Positions 7,301-15,094 of a stretch of DNA of 24,974 bases are shown one piece after another. This DNA comes from an uncultured Burkholderiales bacterium. GTDB lineage: Bacteria; Pseudomonadota; Gammaproteobacteria; Burkholderiales; Burkholderiaceae_C. The translations under genes and the position numbers were made by a program. A model generated the notes under the pieces. The model was not told where the DNA came from and made no database searches. It worked only from the letters and a program-made list of their open reading frames with translations. Numbering within the stretch: position 1 is the first letter of the stretch; every line of letters begins with the position of its first letter. The stretch spans positions 1-24,974 of the forward strand of contig CAISQQ010000229.1 in NCBI GenBank assembly GCA_903887655.1, read 5' to 3'.

Positions 7301-8126
7301 CGCCTTGTTGGCCGCCAGTGCCGATGAGCCCCTCGAGCAAAATTTTGTCCGTAAACACGCCTTGGCTTACATGCAGGCCCATGGCTGTGATTTGCAAACT
7401 GCCGCCTTGCGCGTCTTTGGCAACGCCGACAGCGCCTATGGTGCCAATGTGAACAATTTGATTGAAAGTGGAGCCTGGTCCGATGAAAGCGAGTTGGGGG
7501 AGACCTACACGCAGCGAAAGGGCTTCGCTTTTGGCGTGGATGGACTGGCCGTGAAGAATGCGGGCATCTTGAAGTCGGCACTGGCCGATGTGCAACTGAC
7601 CTATCAAAATCTCGATTCTGTGGAACTCGGTGTCACCACCATTGACAACTACTTTGACACCTTGGGCGGCATCACCAAGGCCGTTCAGCAAGCCAATGGC
7701 GGGGTGAGTAAGCCCGTTTTCATTGGCGACCAAACCCGAGGCGAAGGCAAGGTGAGAAGTTTGTCGGATCAAGTCGATCTTGAAATGCGCACCCGGGTAT
7801 TGAATCCCAAATGGTACGAAGGCATGCTCAAGCACGGCTTTGAAGGGGTGAGACAAATTGAGGTTCACCTCACCAACACGATGGGTTGGTCGGCCACCAC
7901 AGGACAAGTTCAGCCCTGGGTTTACAAACAAATCACCGAGACCTTTGTGCTCAACGCTGACATGCGACAGCGACTCGCCGAACTCAACCCCACCGCCTCC
8001 ATGCGCTTGACCAACCGCTTACTTGAAGCCTCACAGCGCAATTATTGGAAACCAAGTGAGGACATGCTCGAGCAGCTCAAACTCGCCAGCGAAGAGCTCG
8101 AAGACCGCTTGGAAGGCGTGTATTGA
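4329..8126 (+). CDS. bchH: Magnesium chelatase subunit H
   Basis: A 1265-residue protein, the usual length for BchH, the large porphyrin-binding subunit that holds protoporphyrin IX while BchID drives Mg2+ insertion using ATP in the cytoplasm. Recognisable parts are the N-terminal flavodoxin-like region (LRVLLVTMDTHLNSAV), VVLFNFPPNAGNIGTAAYLA near residue 455, the conserved HFGTHGALEFMPG at 612-624, and a C-terminal CobN-like region with LTNTMGWSATTGQV. A cluster Cys403-x2-Cys406-x3-Cys410-x13-Cys424 occurs where other bacterial BchH proteins carry cysteines; Rhodobacter capsulatus BchH is reported to hold an oxygen-sensitive Fe-S cluster. ATG 4329 is preferred over TTG 4323. The ribosome site is weak. 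bchI follows after 164 bases. The gene is not between bchB and bchL as in the classic order. Confidence 0.97.
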   Translation: MNHQESLQLNSPALRVLLVTMDTHLNSAVKRSIEALKKIAPSISLKIYSATEYTKDPRVLDKLKLDIHQSDIIFVGMLFIEDQYLPIIDDLKKRREQCDAMVCAISAAEVVKLTKIGKFDMGKPASGPMALIKKLKGDTSKKDGSSGERQMKMLKRVPKLLRFIPGTAQDLRAYFLCLQYWLGGSEENMLNMVLYLASRYGTGSSEKNRTFFSKLTFEPPLEYPDVGIYHPRMKPRLGNKLSALPRVVSKDNSKGRVGVLMLRSYLLANNTEHYDAVIAALEVQGLQVIPAFAAGLDARPAINEYFIQDGRVMVDAVISLTGFSLVGGPAYNDANAAEEILATLDVPYIAAHPVEFQTLDQWGDSQRGLLPVESTIMIAIPELDGAVVPMVFGGRPGAQGVTCKGCYKECTFTKNQVEQDMFTCTERTAMLSQRVAKLVELRRTRREDKKVTVVLFNFPPNAGNIGTAAYLAVFESVYQVLLKLKAEGYHIDMPSDVGQLQQDILEGNAKKYGADANVHTLIPTQDHVRREKHLKEIEAQWGVAPGKQLNNGSHLFVLGKQYGNVLIAIQPSFGYEGDPMRLLFEKGFAPTHAFSAFYRYLREDFKSNAVLHFGTHGALEFMPGKQNGLTAQCWPDRLISDMPNFYLYAANNPSEGAIAKRRSGATLISYLTPPMTESGLYTGLLDLKEGLERYRSLEVDQLQERKDLALMVQAQAAELDLLPAKPLWLDEGECLSAQSLEGADEEIQKLMRKILELEYSLIPNGLHVLGQVSTAQEKLEFLKIMAEASFERDLPMASIQAISDHSNADRVLKLAQLPLDEMHRSKIEKLLSSSKLLNENAELNGILRALDAKYIRPAPGGDIIHKPEILPTGRNLHGFDPFRIPSAYAVKDGGIQAEKLLKRYCEDGLPLPESIAMVLWGSDNLKTEGAQIAQVLRLYGAKPRFDSFGRLVGASLMTLEELARPRIDVVISLSGIFRDLMPLQIKLVAEAALLAASADEPLEQNFVRKHALAYMQAHGCDLQTAALRVFGNADSAYGANVNNLIESGAWSDESELGETYTQRKGFAFGVDGLAVKNAGILKSALADVQLTYQNLDSVELGVTTIDNYFDTLGGITKAVQQANGGVSKPVFIGDQTRGEGKVRSLSDQVDLEMRTRVLNPKWYEGMLKHGFEGVRQIEVHLTNTMGWSATTGQVQPWVYKQITETFVLNADMRQRLAELNPTASMRLTNRLLEASQRNYWKPSEDMLEQLKLASEELEDRLEGVY

Positions 8127-8247
8127 GGCTCACCCAGTGCAGCCAGAACAATGCCCTTTGCATGCTCGAGCTTAAACTCATGACTTGGGTGCCATTGAGC
8201 GCTCAGATCTCTGGCGTTTTCAAGTCCTTTCTCGATCATTCCAAGTC

Positions 8248-8263
8248 GCCCCAAACCCGGGGC
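8248..8263 (+). terminator. Possible weak attenuator hairpin between bchH and bchI
   Basis: GCCCC at 8248-8252 pairs with GGGGC at 8259-8263 across a six-base loop. After 14 bases comes TATTTTTAGTTTTAT, immediately before the bchI start. The distance from stem to T-run is too long for a standard intrinsic terminator, so this is only a candidate for reducing bchI expression relative to bchH. The rest of the 8127-8290 gap shows no convincing gene on the plus strand. Confidence 0.25.
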
Positions 8264-8290
8264 CGCCCTGGATCCTATTTTTAGTTTTAT

Positions 8291-9316
8291 ATGGCCATAC
8301 CTTTTCCATTTTCAGCAATTGTTGGACAACACGATATGAAGACCGCGATTCAGATCGTGGCCGTTGACCCCAGTGTCAACGGCATCCTGGCCCTGGGGGA
8401 TCGCGGCACCGGCAAGTCCACGGCGGTGAGAGCGCTGGCCGATTTGTTGCCCCCCATCAAAGTGGTCAAACATTGTCCCTACGGTTGTGACCCCAAGGAT
8501 CACAGCGTCTCATGCGAGCAGTGCGCCAAGCTCAAAACCACACACGCCAATGTTGCGAGCGAAACCGTGCCTGTGCCCGTGGTGGATTTGCCCTTGGGGG
8601 CTTCGGAGGACCGCGTGGTGGGCGCCTTGGATTTGGAGAAGGCCTTGAGTTTGGGCATCAAATCCTTCTCACCGGGACTGCTGGCCAAAGCCAACCGGGG
8701 GTTCTTGTACATTGATGAAGTCAATTTGCTCGAGGACCACTTGGTCGACCTCTTGATTGATGTGGCGGCATCCGGAGAGAACTTGGTCGAGCGCGAGGGC
8801 CTGAGTGTGCGCCACCCGGCTCGCTTTGTCTTGGTGGGCAGTGGCAACCCAGAAGAAGGCGAGCTCAGACCGCAGCTGCTCGACCGTTTTGGCTTGTGTG
8901 TGGAAGTGAGAACGCCCAAAGACTTGGACGAGCGCATCTTGGTGATCAAGCGACGCGATGCCTTTGAAAAAAATCCACTTCAATTTCAACAAGAGTGGCA
9001 AGCGGCCAATGAGGCATTGCGCGACAAGATCGTGAAAGCCCGAAAGCGCCTGGACAAGGTGGTGCTGGACGATGATTTTTTGCGCTTGTGCTCCCAGTTG
9101 TGCCTCACCCTGGGCACCGATGGCTTGAGGGCCGAGCTCACCCTCATGAGAGCAACGCGCGCCTATGCGGCCTTGGAGGGTGACAAAAAAGTGGACGCCA
9201 AACACTTGAGAGTCATCGCGCCCATGGCCCTGTCTCATCGGCTGCGACGCGACCCCTTGGATGACACGGGTTCGAGCGCAAGAGTTGAGCGTGCACTTGA
9301 AGAACTCGATCTTTGA
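8291..9316 (+). CDS. bchI: Magnesium chelatase ATPase subunit I
   Basis: A 341-residue AAA+ protein. It has FSAIVGQHDMK at the N-terminus, Walker A GDRGTGKS at 36-43, VVDLPLGASEDRVVGALD (97-114), Walker B FLYIDEVN at 138-145, sensor-1 region VLVGSGNPEEGELRPQLLDRFG, and sensor-2 SHRLRRDPLDD near the C-terminus. BchI hexamers hydrolyse ATP and, with BchD, act on BchH to insert Mg2+. Unlike the Rhodobacter protein as I remember it, the segment between Walker A and Walker B holds Cys62-x3-Cys66-x8-Cys75-x2-Cys78, a zinc-finger-like cluster. No Shine-Dalgarno site precedes the ATG, which follows an AT-rich stretch; the start agrees with the family. bchD begins 53 bases downstream. Confidence 0.97.
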   Translation: MAIPFPFSAIVGQHDMKTAIQIVAVDPSVNGILALGDRGTGKSTAVRALADLLPPIKVVKHCPYGCDPKDHSVSCEQCAKLKTTHANVASETVPVPVVDLPLGASEDRVVGALDLEKALSLGIKSFSPGLLAKANRGFLYIDEVNLLEDHLVDLLIDVAASGENLVEREGLSVRHPARFVLVGSGNPEEGELRPQLLDRFGLCVEVRTPKDLDERILVIKRRDAFEKNPLQFQQEWQAANEALRDKIVKARKRLDKVVLDDDFLRLCSQLCLTLGTDGLRAELTLMRATRAYAALEGDKKVDAKHLRVIAPMALSHRLRRDPLDDTGSSARVERALEELDL

Positions 9317-9369
9317 GCAGTGCACACTCCAACCCTCACCACCCCCACCTCACGAAAGCTTGAGACACC

Positions 9370-11289
9370 ATGACGTGCTTGGCCCTGGATGATGCGATGT
9401 GGGCCTTGGCCGCTTTGGCACTCGACACCAAGGGCCTCAAAGGGATTTGGCTGCGCGCACCGCTCGGGCCGGTGCTGCAAGATTGGCTTCATGCCTTGCA
9501 CGCGTTGAAATCAGACGTGATCAAAATCCCCAGCAACATCGACACCGAGCGCCTCGTGGGGGGCTTGGACTTGGCCATGACCCTTCAGCTCTCACGCCCA
9601 GTCCAACTTCAAGGCCTCTTGTCACAAAGCGCGGGCCAAATTTTGGTCTGCCCCATGGCCGAGCGTCTGCCCCAAGCCAGCGCCGCCATCTTGACCCAAG
9701 TGCTCGACACGGGCCGCGTGCATGCGCAACTCGGCCATGCGTGCCAAACCACCCAATTTGGCTTGGTGGCGATTGATGAATCCTTGCCCGACGAGGTCTG
9801 TTTGAGCGCCGGCTTGGCCGAGCAGTTGGCCATCTGGCTCGATCTCACGACGATCAACCCCAAGGACGCGGCCTCAGACGAGACCTTGGACATGCTCGAG
9901 CGTGTCGTGAAAACAATGCAGCAACCGGATCACGCTCACGCTGAGGCCATTGATCGTGTTGCCTTGCCTGAGTCTTTTTTGCATGATATTTGTGAGTTGG
10001 CCATGGGCTTTGGTATCGTGAGCCTCAGAGCCACTGGCTACGCCGCTCGCTTGGCCTGCGTCTTGGCGGTGCTCAAAGGAGAAGATCAGGTGAGCGCCGA
10101 CGATCTCGGGCGCGCCGCTCGCCTCGTCCTCACCCCCAGGGCCAAGAGCTTGCCCAGCCTGCAAGAGCCCCCATCCTCTGCAGAGCCTTCGGCCACACCA
10201 GCGTCTGAACCAGAGCTGAACGAGCCGAGCGAGCCCTCAACCCCTGCGCAGCCACCTGAAGACCACGACAAAGAACTTGCCAACGCAAGCGGTGCAGACA
10301 CCACACCGCTTGAGGACCCAGCCATCGATTCTTCTGACCCGAGCGCTCCAACGGATTCCTCCAGCACCGACGTGCGGGCCCTAGAGACTCGCATCTTGGA
10401 GTCGGCCTTGGCCACCCTGCCCCTGGGGCTTTTGAATCAACTCACCCAGGGCCAGAGTTTGACCAACAAGAGCGCGGGCGGGCGCATGGGACAAGTGCAA
10501 AAAGGCTCGCAAAAAGGTCGACCCTTGCCCGCCATGAAGGGTTTGCCGCAAAACGGCAAGCGCCTGCATGTCTTGGCCACCTTGCGACATGCGGCGCCTC
10601 GGCAAAAAATACGTGCTCAGGGGCTTGCAAGCGCGTCGCCCGCGTCTTTGCAGCGCGCCAATGGACCCGAGCGTTTACACATCCGCAGCGAAGATTTTCA
10701 CGTTCAGCGCTTTGCGCAAAAGAGTGAGAGTTGCATCATCTTTTGTATTGACGCGTCGGGCTCTGCAGCGCTTGAGCGACTCGCCGAAGCCAAGGGTGCG
10801 GTGGAGTTGCTGCTCAAAGATTCGTATGCCAGGCGTGACCATATTTGCGTGATCAGTTTCAGAGACAAACGTGCGCAACTCCAACTCCCGGTCACTCGCT
10901 CGCTCGTTCGCGCCAAGCGAGAACTCCAAGCCCTCCCAGGCGGCGGCGGCACGCCGCTTGCCAGTGCTCTGAGGCTCGCGATGGAGACCTCCTTGCAAGC
11001 GCGCCAAAGGGGCATGACACCCACCGTGGTGGTGTTGAGCGATGGCCGAGCCAACGTGACCTTGGAGGGTGAGGGCTCCAGACCCGTTGCCAAAGCGCAA
11101 TCCTTGTGGTGGGCCAAACAGTGCCGTGCCCAAGCACTTCACGCCATCTGGCTCGACACCTCGGCTCGCCCAGACCCTCAGGGCCAAGACATCGCGCGCG
11201 CCATGGGGGCGAACTATGTGCCGTTGCCGCTGGCCAACAGCCAGCGCATGGCCAGCACAGTCAAAACGCTTCAAGAGCGCCAAGCCTAG
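9370..11289 (+). CDS. bchD: Magnesium chelatase subunit D
   Basis: A 639-residue protein with the three-part BchD layout. Residues 1-257 form an AAA+-like domain resembling BchI but lacking a Walker A motif, so it probably does not hydrolyse ATP. Residues 258-335 are a Pro/Ser/Glu-rich acidic linker. Residues 450-639 form a von Willebrand A (integrin I) domain with a complete metal site: DASGS at 461-465, the Thr of GGGGTPL, and Asp in LSDGRAN. BchD platforms the BchI ring and contacts BchH. GAAAG lies 14 bases before the ATG at 9370. It is the last gene of the bchHID block and converges on bchP across a perfect palindrome. Confidence 0.96.
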   Translation: MTCLALDDAMWALAALALDTKGLKGIWLRAPLGPVLQDWLHALHALKSDVIKIPSNIDTERLVGGLDLAMTLQLSRPVQLQGLLSQSAGQILVCPMAERLPQASAAILTQVLDTGRVHAQLGHACQTTQFGLVAIDESLPDEVCLSAGLAEQLAIWLDLTTINPKDAASDETLDMLERVVKTMQQPDHAHAEAIDRVALPESFLHDICELAMGFGIVSLRATGYAARLACVLAVLKGEDQVSADDLGRAARLVLTPRAKSLPSLQEPPSSAEPSATPASEPELNEPSEPSTPAQPPEDHDKELANASGADTTPLEDPAIDSSDPSAPTDSSSTDVRALETRILESALATLPLGLLNQLTQGQSLTNKSAGGRMGQVQKGSQKGRPLPAMKGLPQNGKRLHVLATLRHAAPRQKIRAQGLASASPASLQRANGPERLHIRSEDFHVQRFAQKSESCIIFCIDASGSAALERLAEAKGAVELLLKDSYARRDHICVISFRDKRAQLQLPVTRSLVRAKRELQALPGGGGTPLASALRLAMETSLQARQRGMTPTVVVLSDGRANVTLEGEGSRPVAKAQSLWWAKQCRAQALHAIWLDTSARPDPQGQDIARAMGANYVPLPLANSQRMASTVKTLQERQA

Positions 11290-11389
11290 ACGCTGGGTTG
11301 CACAGTGAGTTGCCTGGGTTCAGAGGGCTCAGAGAGTGCAATGAGCAACATGGGCACCATGGGCGCCATGGGCTAAGCTCACGCGCCTG

Positions 11390-11411
11390 CGCACTTGAGG
11401 CCTCAAGTGCG
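11390..11411. terminator. Perfect 22-base palindrome between convergent bchD and bchP
   Basis: CGCACTTGAGG at 11390-11400 is followed directly by its reverse complement at 11401-11411. It contains the bchP stop codon (11403-11405, minus strand) and lies about 100 bases after the bchD stop. There is no T-run on either side, so it is not a textbook intrinsic terminator. A hairpin that blocks 3' exonucleases for both convergent transcripts is a reasonable reading, and a protein-binding palindrome is the alternative. Confidence 0.5.
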
Positions 11412-12593
11412 AATCAAACCAAACAAGTGGGCCAAGTCTTTGAAGAAAATTCTCACATGCGCCATCGGGTCACTTCTGACCAGCTCTTTGTTCATGTAGG
11501 CATCAAAGGTGAGTTTTTGCACATCCTTGTCTTCACAGATTTTGACAAAACGCTCGCGGCGTTTGTCGTTGATGTACCAAAAATACTGCATGATCCCAAG
11601 CACCCAAAACACTTGCCCATGCAGCTTCATGAATCGCTTTCTCGCGAGCTTGAGGTTTTTGGTGTTGCCGCTGAGCAGGCATTCCCGCACCGCCTGCGCC
11701 GCAAAACGCCCACCCGCCATGGCGTAGTATATGCCCTCACCTGAGGCTGGCGCGACCACGCCCGCAGCGTCTCCGGCCAACACCACATCGCGCTCGTTGT
11801 CCCACTTGGGCAGGGGTTTGAGGGGAATGGGCGCGCCCTCTCGCCTTAACGTCTCGACCTGAGCAAGACCGGCTGTTTCTCGCAAGCGCATCACCGCAGA
11901 CTTCAAGGAGTAGCCCTTGTCTGCACTGCCCGTGCCAATGCTCATGGTATCACCGTGGGGAAAAACCCAGCCGTAAAAGTCAGGGGACAAGCTGCCGCGG
12001 TAATACACATCGCAACGATCGGGGTCGTGGCTCGGATCGGCCTGTGGAGCTTTCACGATCTCATGATAAGCAAAGACGTATTTGGTTTTTTCTGCGCCCT
12101 CAATGGCTTGTTTGGCCACCTCGGACTTGGCACCATCAGCGCCAATGACAAAGCGCGCGCGCACGCTTCGCATCTGCACCTCGCCGCGCCCTTCACGCAC
12201 CTCAAAATGCACCCGCCGCGTGCCATCCATGTCTTGGGTCAAGCGCTCAAAGGTGCCTTGTTGTCGATGGGCACCATGGTCCTGGGCTCGTTGCCTGAGC
12301 CACTCATCGAACTCATTGCGATTGACCATGCCCACAAAGCCGCCATCAATCGGAATATCCACCCGGTTGTCCTTGGGCGAAATCATCCGAGCTTTTCGCG
12401 ACTTGGCCACCAACAAATGGTCAGGGATTTCGAAATCTTTGATCAAGCGCGGCGGAATCGCTCCACCACAAGGCTTGATGCGGCCCATTCGATCGAGCAT
12501 GAGCACGCTGTGCCCTTGCTGGGACAATTCATGGGCGGCAGTTGCACCCGCTGGCCCTGCACCCACCACCACGACGTCATAGGTTGTATCCAT
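11403..12593 (-). CDS. bchP: Geranylgeranyl bacteriochlorophyll reductase
   Basis: A 396-residue FAD-dependent reductase. It has an N-terminal dinucleotide-binding motif VVVVGAGPAGA (residues 7-17), DRMGRIKPCGGAIPPRLI (the conserved CGG region), RARFVIGADGAKSEVAK, and VVLAGDAAGVVAPASGEGIYYAM, the second FAD motif of the family. It reduces three double bonds of the geranylgeranyl tail on bacteriochlorophyll a to phytyl at the cytoplasmic membrane. The start at 12593 immediately precedes the flavin domain; a frame reaching 12740 would overlap the upstream gene and adds no domain. It follows the orf428-type gene by 28 bases and is the third gene of the bchG–orf428–bchP operon. Confidence 0.95.
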   Translation of the reverse strand: MDTTYDVVVVGAGPAGATAAHELSQQGHSVLMLDRMGRIKPCGGAIPPRLIKDFEIPDHLLVAKSRKARMISPKDNRVDIPIDGGFVGMVNRNEFDEWLRQRAQDHGAHRQQGTFERLTQDMDGTRRVHFEVREGRGEVQMRSVRARFVIGADGAKSEVAKQAIEGAEKTKYVFAYHEIVKAPQADPSHDPDRCDVYYRGSLSPDFYGWVFPHGDTMSIGTGSADKGYSLKSAVMRLRETAGLAQVETLRREGAPIPLKPLPKWDNERDVVLAGDAAGVVAPASGEGIYYAMAGGRFAAQAVRECLLSGNTKNLKLARKRFMKLHGQVFWVLGIMQYFWYINDKRRERFVKICEDKDVQKLTFDAYMNKELVRSDPMAHVRIFFKDLAHLFGLIRT

Positions 12594-12621
12594 TTGAATG
12601 TCCACTTCTTTGAATTTGCGT

Positions 12622-14175
12622 TTAAATGACTTTGAAATGTTGATTTGAACCGGCACTGAAATGGGCAGGCATGGCGACTTGTACAGATCTGGACGCCTGG
12701 TCCGTTTGAAGCGAAGAGTCCACCGATCGGCTGACCTCAACGGGGTGGCTCAAATTTTGAACCCGCCAAGCGATGGTGGCTGAGCACAAAAATAGCGTTG
12801 CTTCGAGCGCAAAAACACTGGCGTAGGCCATGGATGGGTTGCCCATCCAATGGCGAGCGAGGTCGCTCGCACCGCTACCGAGGAGCCCCCCAAGCCCAAA
12901 GGCCACCGCTTGAGCCCCACCCCATAGGCCCATTCTGAGGCCCGGCCTGACACTTGGGGTGTGGGGGTCTTTTGATGAAAAGCTCTGCGACGGCTCGGTG
13001 GCCAATCGCATCATGGTGCTGATCGCTGCAATGGAGAATAAGCCGTTACCCAGACCCAACACCCAGAGCACCGGCTGCAGGGGCAAGAGCGCGGCACCAC
13101 CTGCCAAGACACCCGCTGCAGCAAGACCGAGCATACCCAGGCACGACAACAAGCAGCCGAGCACCATCCAAGTTGAAACACGGCCCAAGCGGCCCTTGAC
13201 CCAGTCACCACCAATCAAGGCCAAGAGCAGCATGCCCATCAGCACAGCAGCGTGCAACAAGCCAGAGAGTTGTGTGGTTTGTCCCGGCGTGTAGTGATAG
13301 ATGAGGGCCGCGAAGGGCTCCAAAATCAAATCTTGCGCACTGTAGGCGAGCATGGAGGTGAACACAAAAAATGTGAACAACCTCGCTTGTGTATCGGACC
13401 ACAACACCCTCAAGGCCTGCTGAAACGACTGCGTGGGTGCTGGCGCTGTAGAGGCGAACTCACCAGGAGCCAACGGGGCTTGCATGGGCGTGGTTGGCAA
13501 GGCCTCAACCTCGCGAGAAGTCGCGGGTGCTTTGAGAACGTGCGCCAACATGCGACGCTCAAGCCCCCAAAGAGCCAAGGCACTGAGGACCACCGTGATC
13601 ACGCTCACGAGGACGCTTACCAACAAGAGTCGATCAAAGGAAAATGGGTCCAAGAATTTGCCACTCACAATGGAGGTGAGTGCAAAACCAAAAATCATCA
13701 TGGTCCACACCAAGGTGGCCGATGTGGCCCGCTGGTGGTCGCCCACGCCCTTGGAGAGCAAGACCAGCAAGGTGGTGCCACACGCACTCACACCCATGCC
13801 AATGAGGGCAAAGGCCAAGACCGCCGTCACGACCCCAAGGGGCATGTGTTCACCCATCCAGGTGGTGGCCAAGGCGGCCAACACCCCCCCCAAACTCAAG
13901 GTGACCATGCCCCCCATGATCCAAGGCGTGAAGCGCTCGGTCTGGTCTGCCCCAAAACCCATGCGCGGCCTCATGATTTGCACCAAGTAGTGCAAACCAA
14001 TCAAAAAACCCGGCAGCACTGCAGGCAAATTGAGCTCAATGACCATCACGCGGTTGAGCGTGGTGGTGGTCGTCACCACCACCGCCCCCATGCACGCTTG
14101 CACCAGTCCCAGGCAGGCCACATTGCGCCACTGCGCCTTCACGGCTTGGGGGTTCGAGATGGCAACGCGACTCAC
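12622..14175 (-). CDS. BCH/PUC family MFS protein between bchG and bchP (orf428 type)
   Basis: A 517-residue polytopic membrane protein of the same family as PucC and LhaA, with TTTTTLNRVMVIELNLPA near residue 40 and MRPRMGFGADQTERFTPWIMGG in the first loop. The position between bchG and bchP is that of Rhodobacter capsulatus orf428, whose exact role is unclear but which supports bacteriochlorophyll handling. GTG 14175 overlaps the bchG stop in GTGA, indicating translational coupling; no other start between the bchG coding region and the first helix makes sense. The protein is about 90 residues longer than orf428. A Pro/Ala/Thr-rich hydrophilic loop of about 55 residues (208-262) separates helix groups, and a polar tail of about 45 residues ends the protein. 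Confidence 0.85.
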   Translation of the reverse strand: MSRVAISNPQAVKAQWRNVACLGLVQACMGAVVVTTTTTLNRVMVIELNLPAVLPGFLIGLHYLVQIMRPRMGFGADQTERFTPWIMGGMVTLSLGGVLAALATTWMGEHMPLGVVTAVLAFALIGMGVSACGTTLLVLLSKGVGDHQRATSATLVWTMMIFGFALTSIVSGKFLDPFSFDRLLLVSVLVSVITVVLSALALWGLERRMLAHVLKAPATSREVEALPTTPMQAPLAPGEFASTAPAPTQSFQQALRVLWSDTQARLFTFFVFTSMLAYSAQDLILEPFAALIYHYTPGQTTQLSGLLHAAVLMGMLLLALIGGDWVKGRLGRVSTWMVLGCLLSCLGMLGLAAAGVLAGGAALLPLQPVLWVLGLGNGLFSIAAISTMMRLATEPSQSFSSKDPHTPSVRPGLRMGLWGGAQAVAFGLGGLLGSGASDLARHWMGNPSMAYASVFALEATLFLCSATIAWRVQNLSHPVEVSRSVDSSLQTDQASRSVQVAMPAHFSAGSNQHFKVI

Positions 14176-15047
14176 ACCATGCTCCTGAGCGCAAAGGCAC
14201 TCACCATCATGCCCGATACATAAAGGGGCACGCCAAAGGCACTGACCCCAAGGGCTTTGCCCACCGGGTCTTTGATGAACTTGAACATCAGGGGCCATTG
14301 CGCCAAGGACAACACCAACACCGCCCAGGCACTCGTGTCCTTGTGCCCTTGGAGCAGCAACAAGGCCACCGACCATTGCGCCAAGGTCATGATCAAACAC
14401 GACATCCAAGCCGCCGCCTTCTCGCCCATCAAGATGGGCAAGGAGCGCACATTCATCAAGCGATCCCCCTCTATGGCTTTGAAATCGTTGAGGGTCATGA
14501 TCCCGTGCGCTCCCAAGCTGTAGAGAAGCGCAAAAGCCACGATGATTTTGGCGGGAAACTGGTTGCCCAGCATCACCGCCGCACCCGTGAGCCAGGCGAG
14601 CCCTTCATAGCTCAGCGCACAAGCGGCATTGCCGATCCAGCCATTTTGTTTGAACCGCCAAGGTGGTGCGGAATAGGCCCATGCCAGGACCAGACCCAAT
14701 GCGCCCGCTCTGAAGGCCCATGGCCCCAAGCCCCAAGCCCACACGAGCGAGAGCAGCGTCCAAACCAGGGCCAGCCACAGTCCCCAGTGGCCCGGGATGC
14801 GACCCGATGGAATGGGACGCTTGGGCTCATTGATGGCGTCGACATGGCGATCAAACCAATCGTTACAGGCTTGGCTGCAAGCACACACCATGGGTCCTGC
14901 CAAAATGATGCCCCACAACACCAAGCCCCAGTGCTCCTCAAGCGACACGCCCGTCGACACCACACCGCAGGCATAAGCCCACATGGGCGGAAACCAGGTG
15001 ATGGGTTTGAAGAGCTCCGCAATGGCGCTCAGTTGAGGGACAGTCAT
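14172..15047 (-). CDS. bchG: Bacteriochlorophyll a synthase (geranylgeranyl transferase)
   Basis: A 291-residue UbiA-family prenyltransferase with about nine hydrophobic segments. The first Asp-rich motif is NDWFDRHVDAINEPKRPIPSG (Asn62, Asp63, Asp66, Asp70), the Mg-diphosphate site. The second loop carries NDFKAIEGDR. It esterifies bacteriochlorophyllide a with geranylgeranyl diphosphate in the membrane. ATG 15047 precedes the conserved ELFKPITWFPPMWAY; an upstream extension to 15098 would run across the PpsR box at 15077-15094 and is rejected. If the TTGACA in that box is the -35, the matching -10 (AAAAAT, 15054-15059) would put transcription start at or next to the ATG. It heads a minus-strand operon with the orf428-type gene and bchP. 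Confidence 0.95.
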   Translation of the reverse strand: MTVPQLSAIAELFKPITWFPPMWAYACGVVSTGVSLEEHWGLVLWGIILAGPMVCACSQACNDWFDRHVDAINEPKRPIPSGRIPGHWGLWLALVWTLLSLVWAWGLGPWAFRAGALGLVLAWAYSAPPWRFKQNGWIGNAACALSYEGLAWLTGAAVMLGNQFPAKIIVAFALLYSLGAHGIMTLNDFKAIEGDRLMNVRSLPILMGEKAAAWMSCLIMTLAQWSVALLLLQGHKDTSAWAVLVLSLAQWPLMFKFIKDPVGKALGVSAFGVPLYVSGMMVSAFALRSMV

Positions 15048-15076
15048 GCGAACATTTTTGACTTTACATCTCAGGA

Positions 15077-15094
15077 TGTCAATAGTAGTTGACA
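15077..15094. promoter_or_regulatory. PpsR/CrtJ binding site between bchG and bciB
   Basis: TGTCAA-N6-TTGACA, an exact TGT-N12-ACA site with six-base perfect arms. It lies 30 bases before bchG on one side and 168 bases before bciB on the other. Each arm doubles as a TTGACA -35 element, one for each direction. It would allow one bound PpsR tetramer to repress both units. The remaining bases to 15261 hold no gene that I can see. Confidence 0.75.

Noticed and set aside
7203..7931. 242-residue minus-strand frame within bchH
   Set aside because: Antisense to conserved BchH sequence; Gly/His-rich and unrecognisable.
10675..11283. 202-residue minus-strand frame within bchD
   Set aside because: Shadow of the von Willebrand A domain with its intact metal site on the plus strand.
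13252..14223. 323-residue plus-strand frame opposite the orf428-type gene
   Set aside because: His/Gln/Gly-rich composition typical of antisense reading of a membrane protein gene; no start signal or family.
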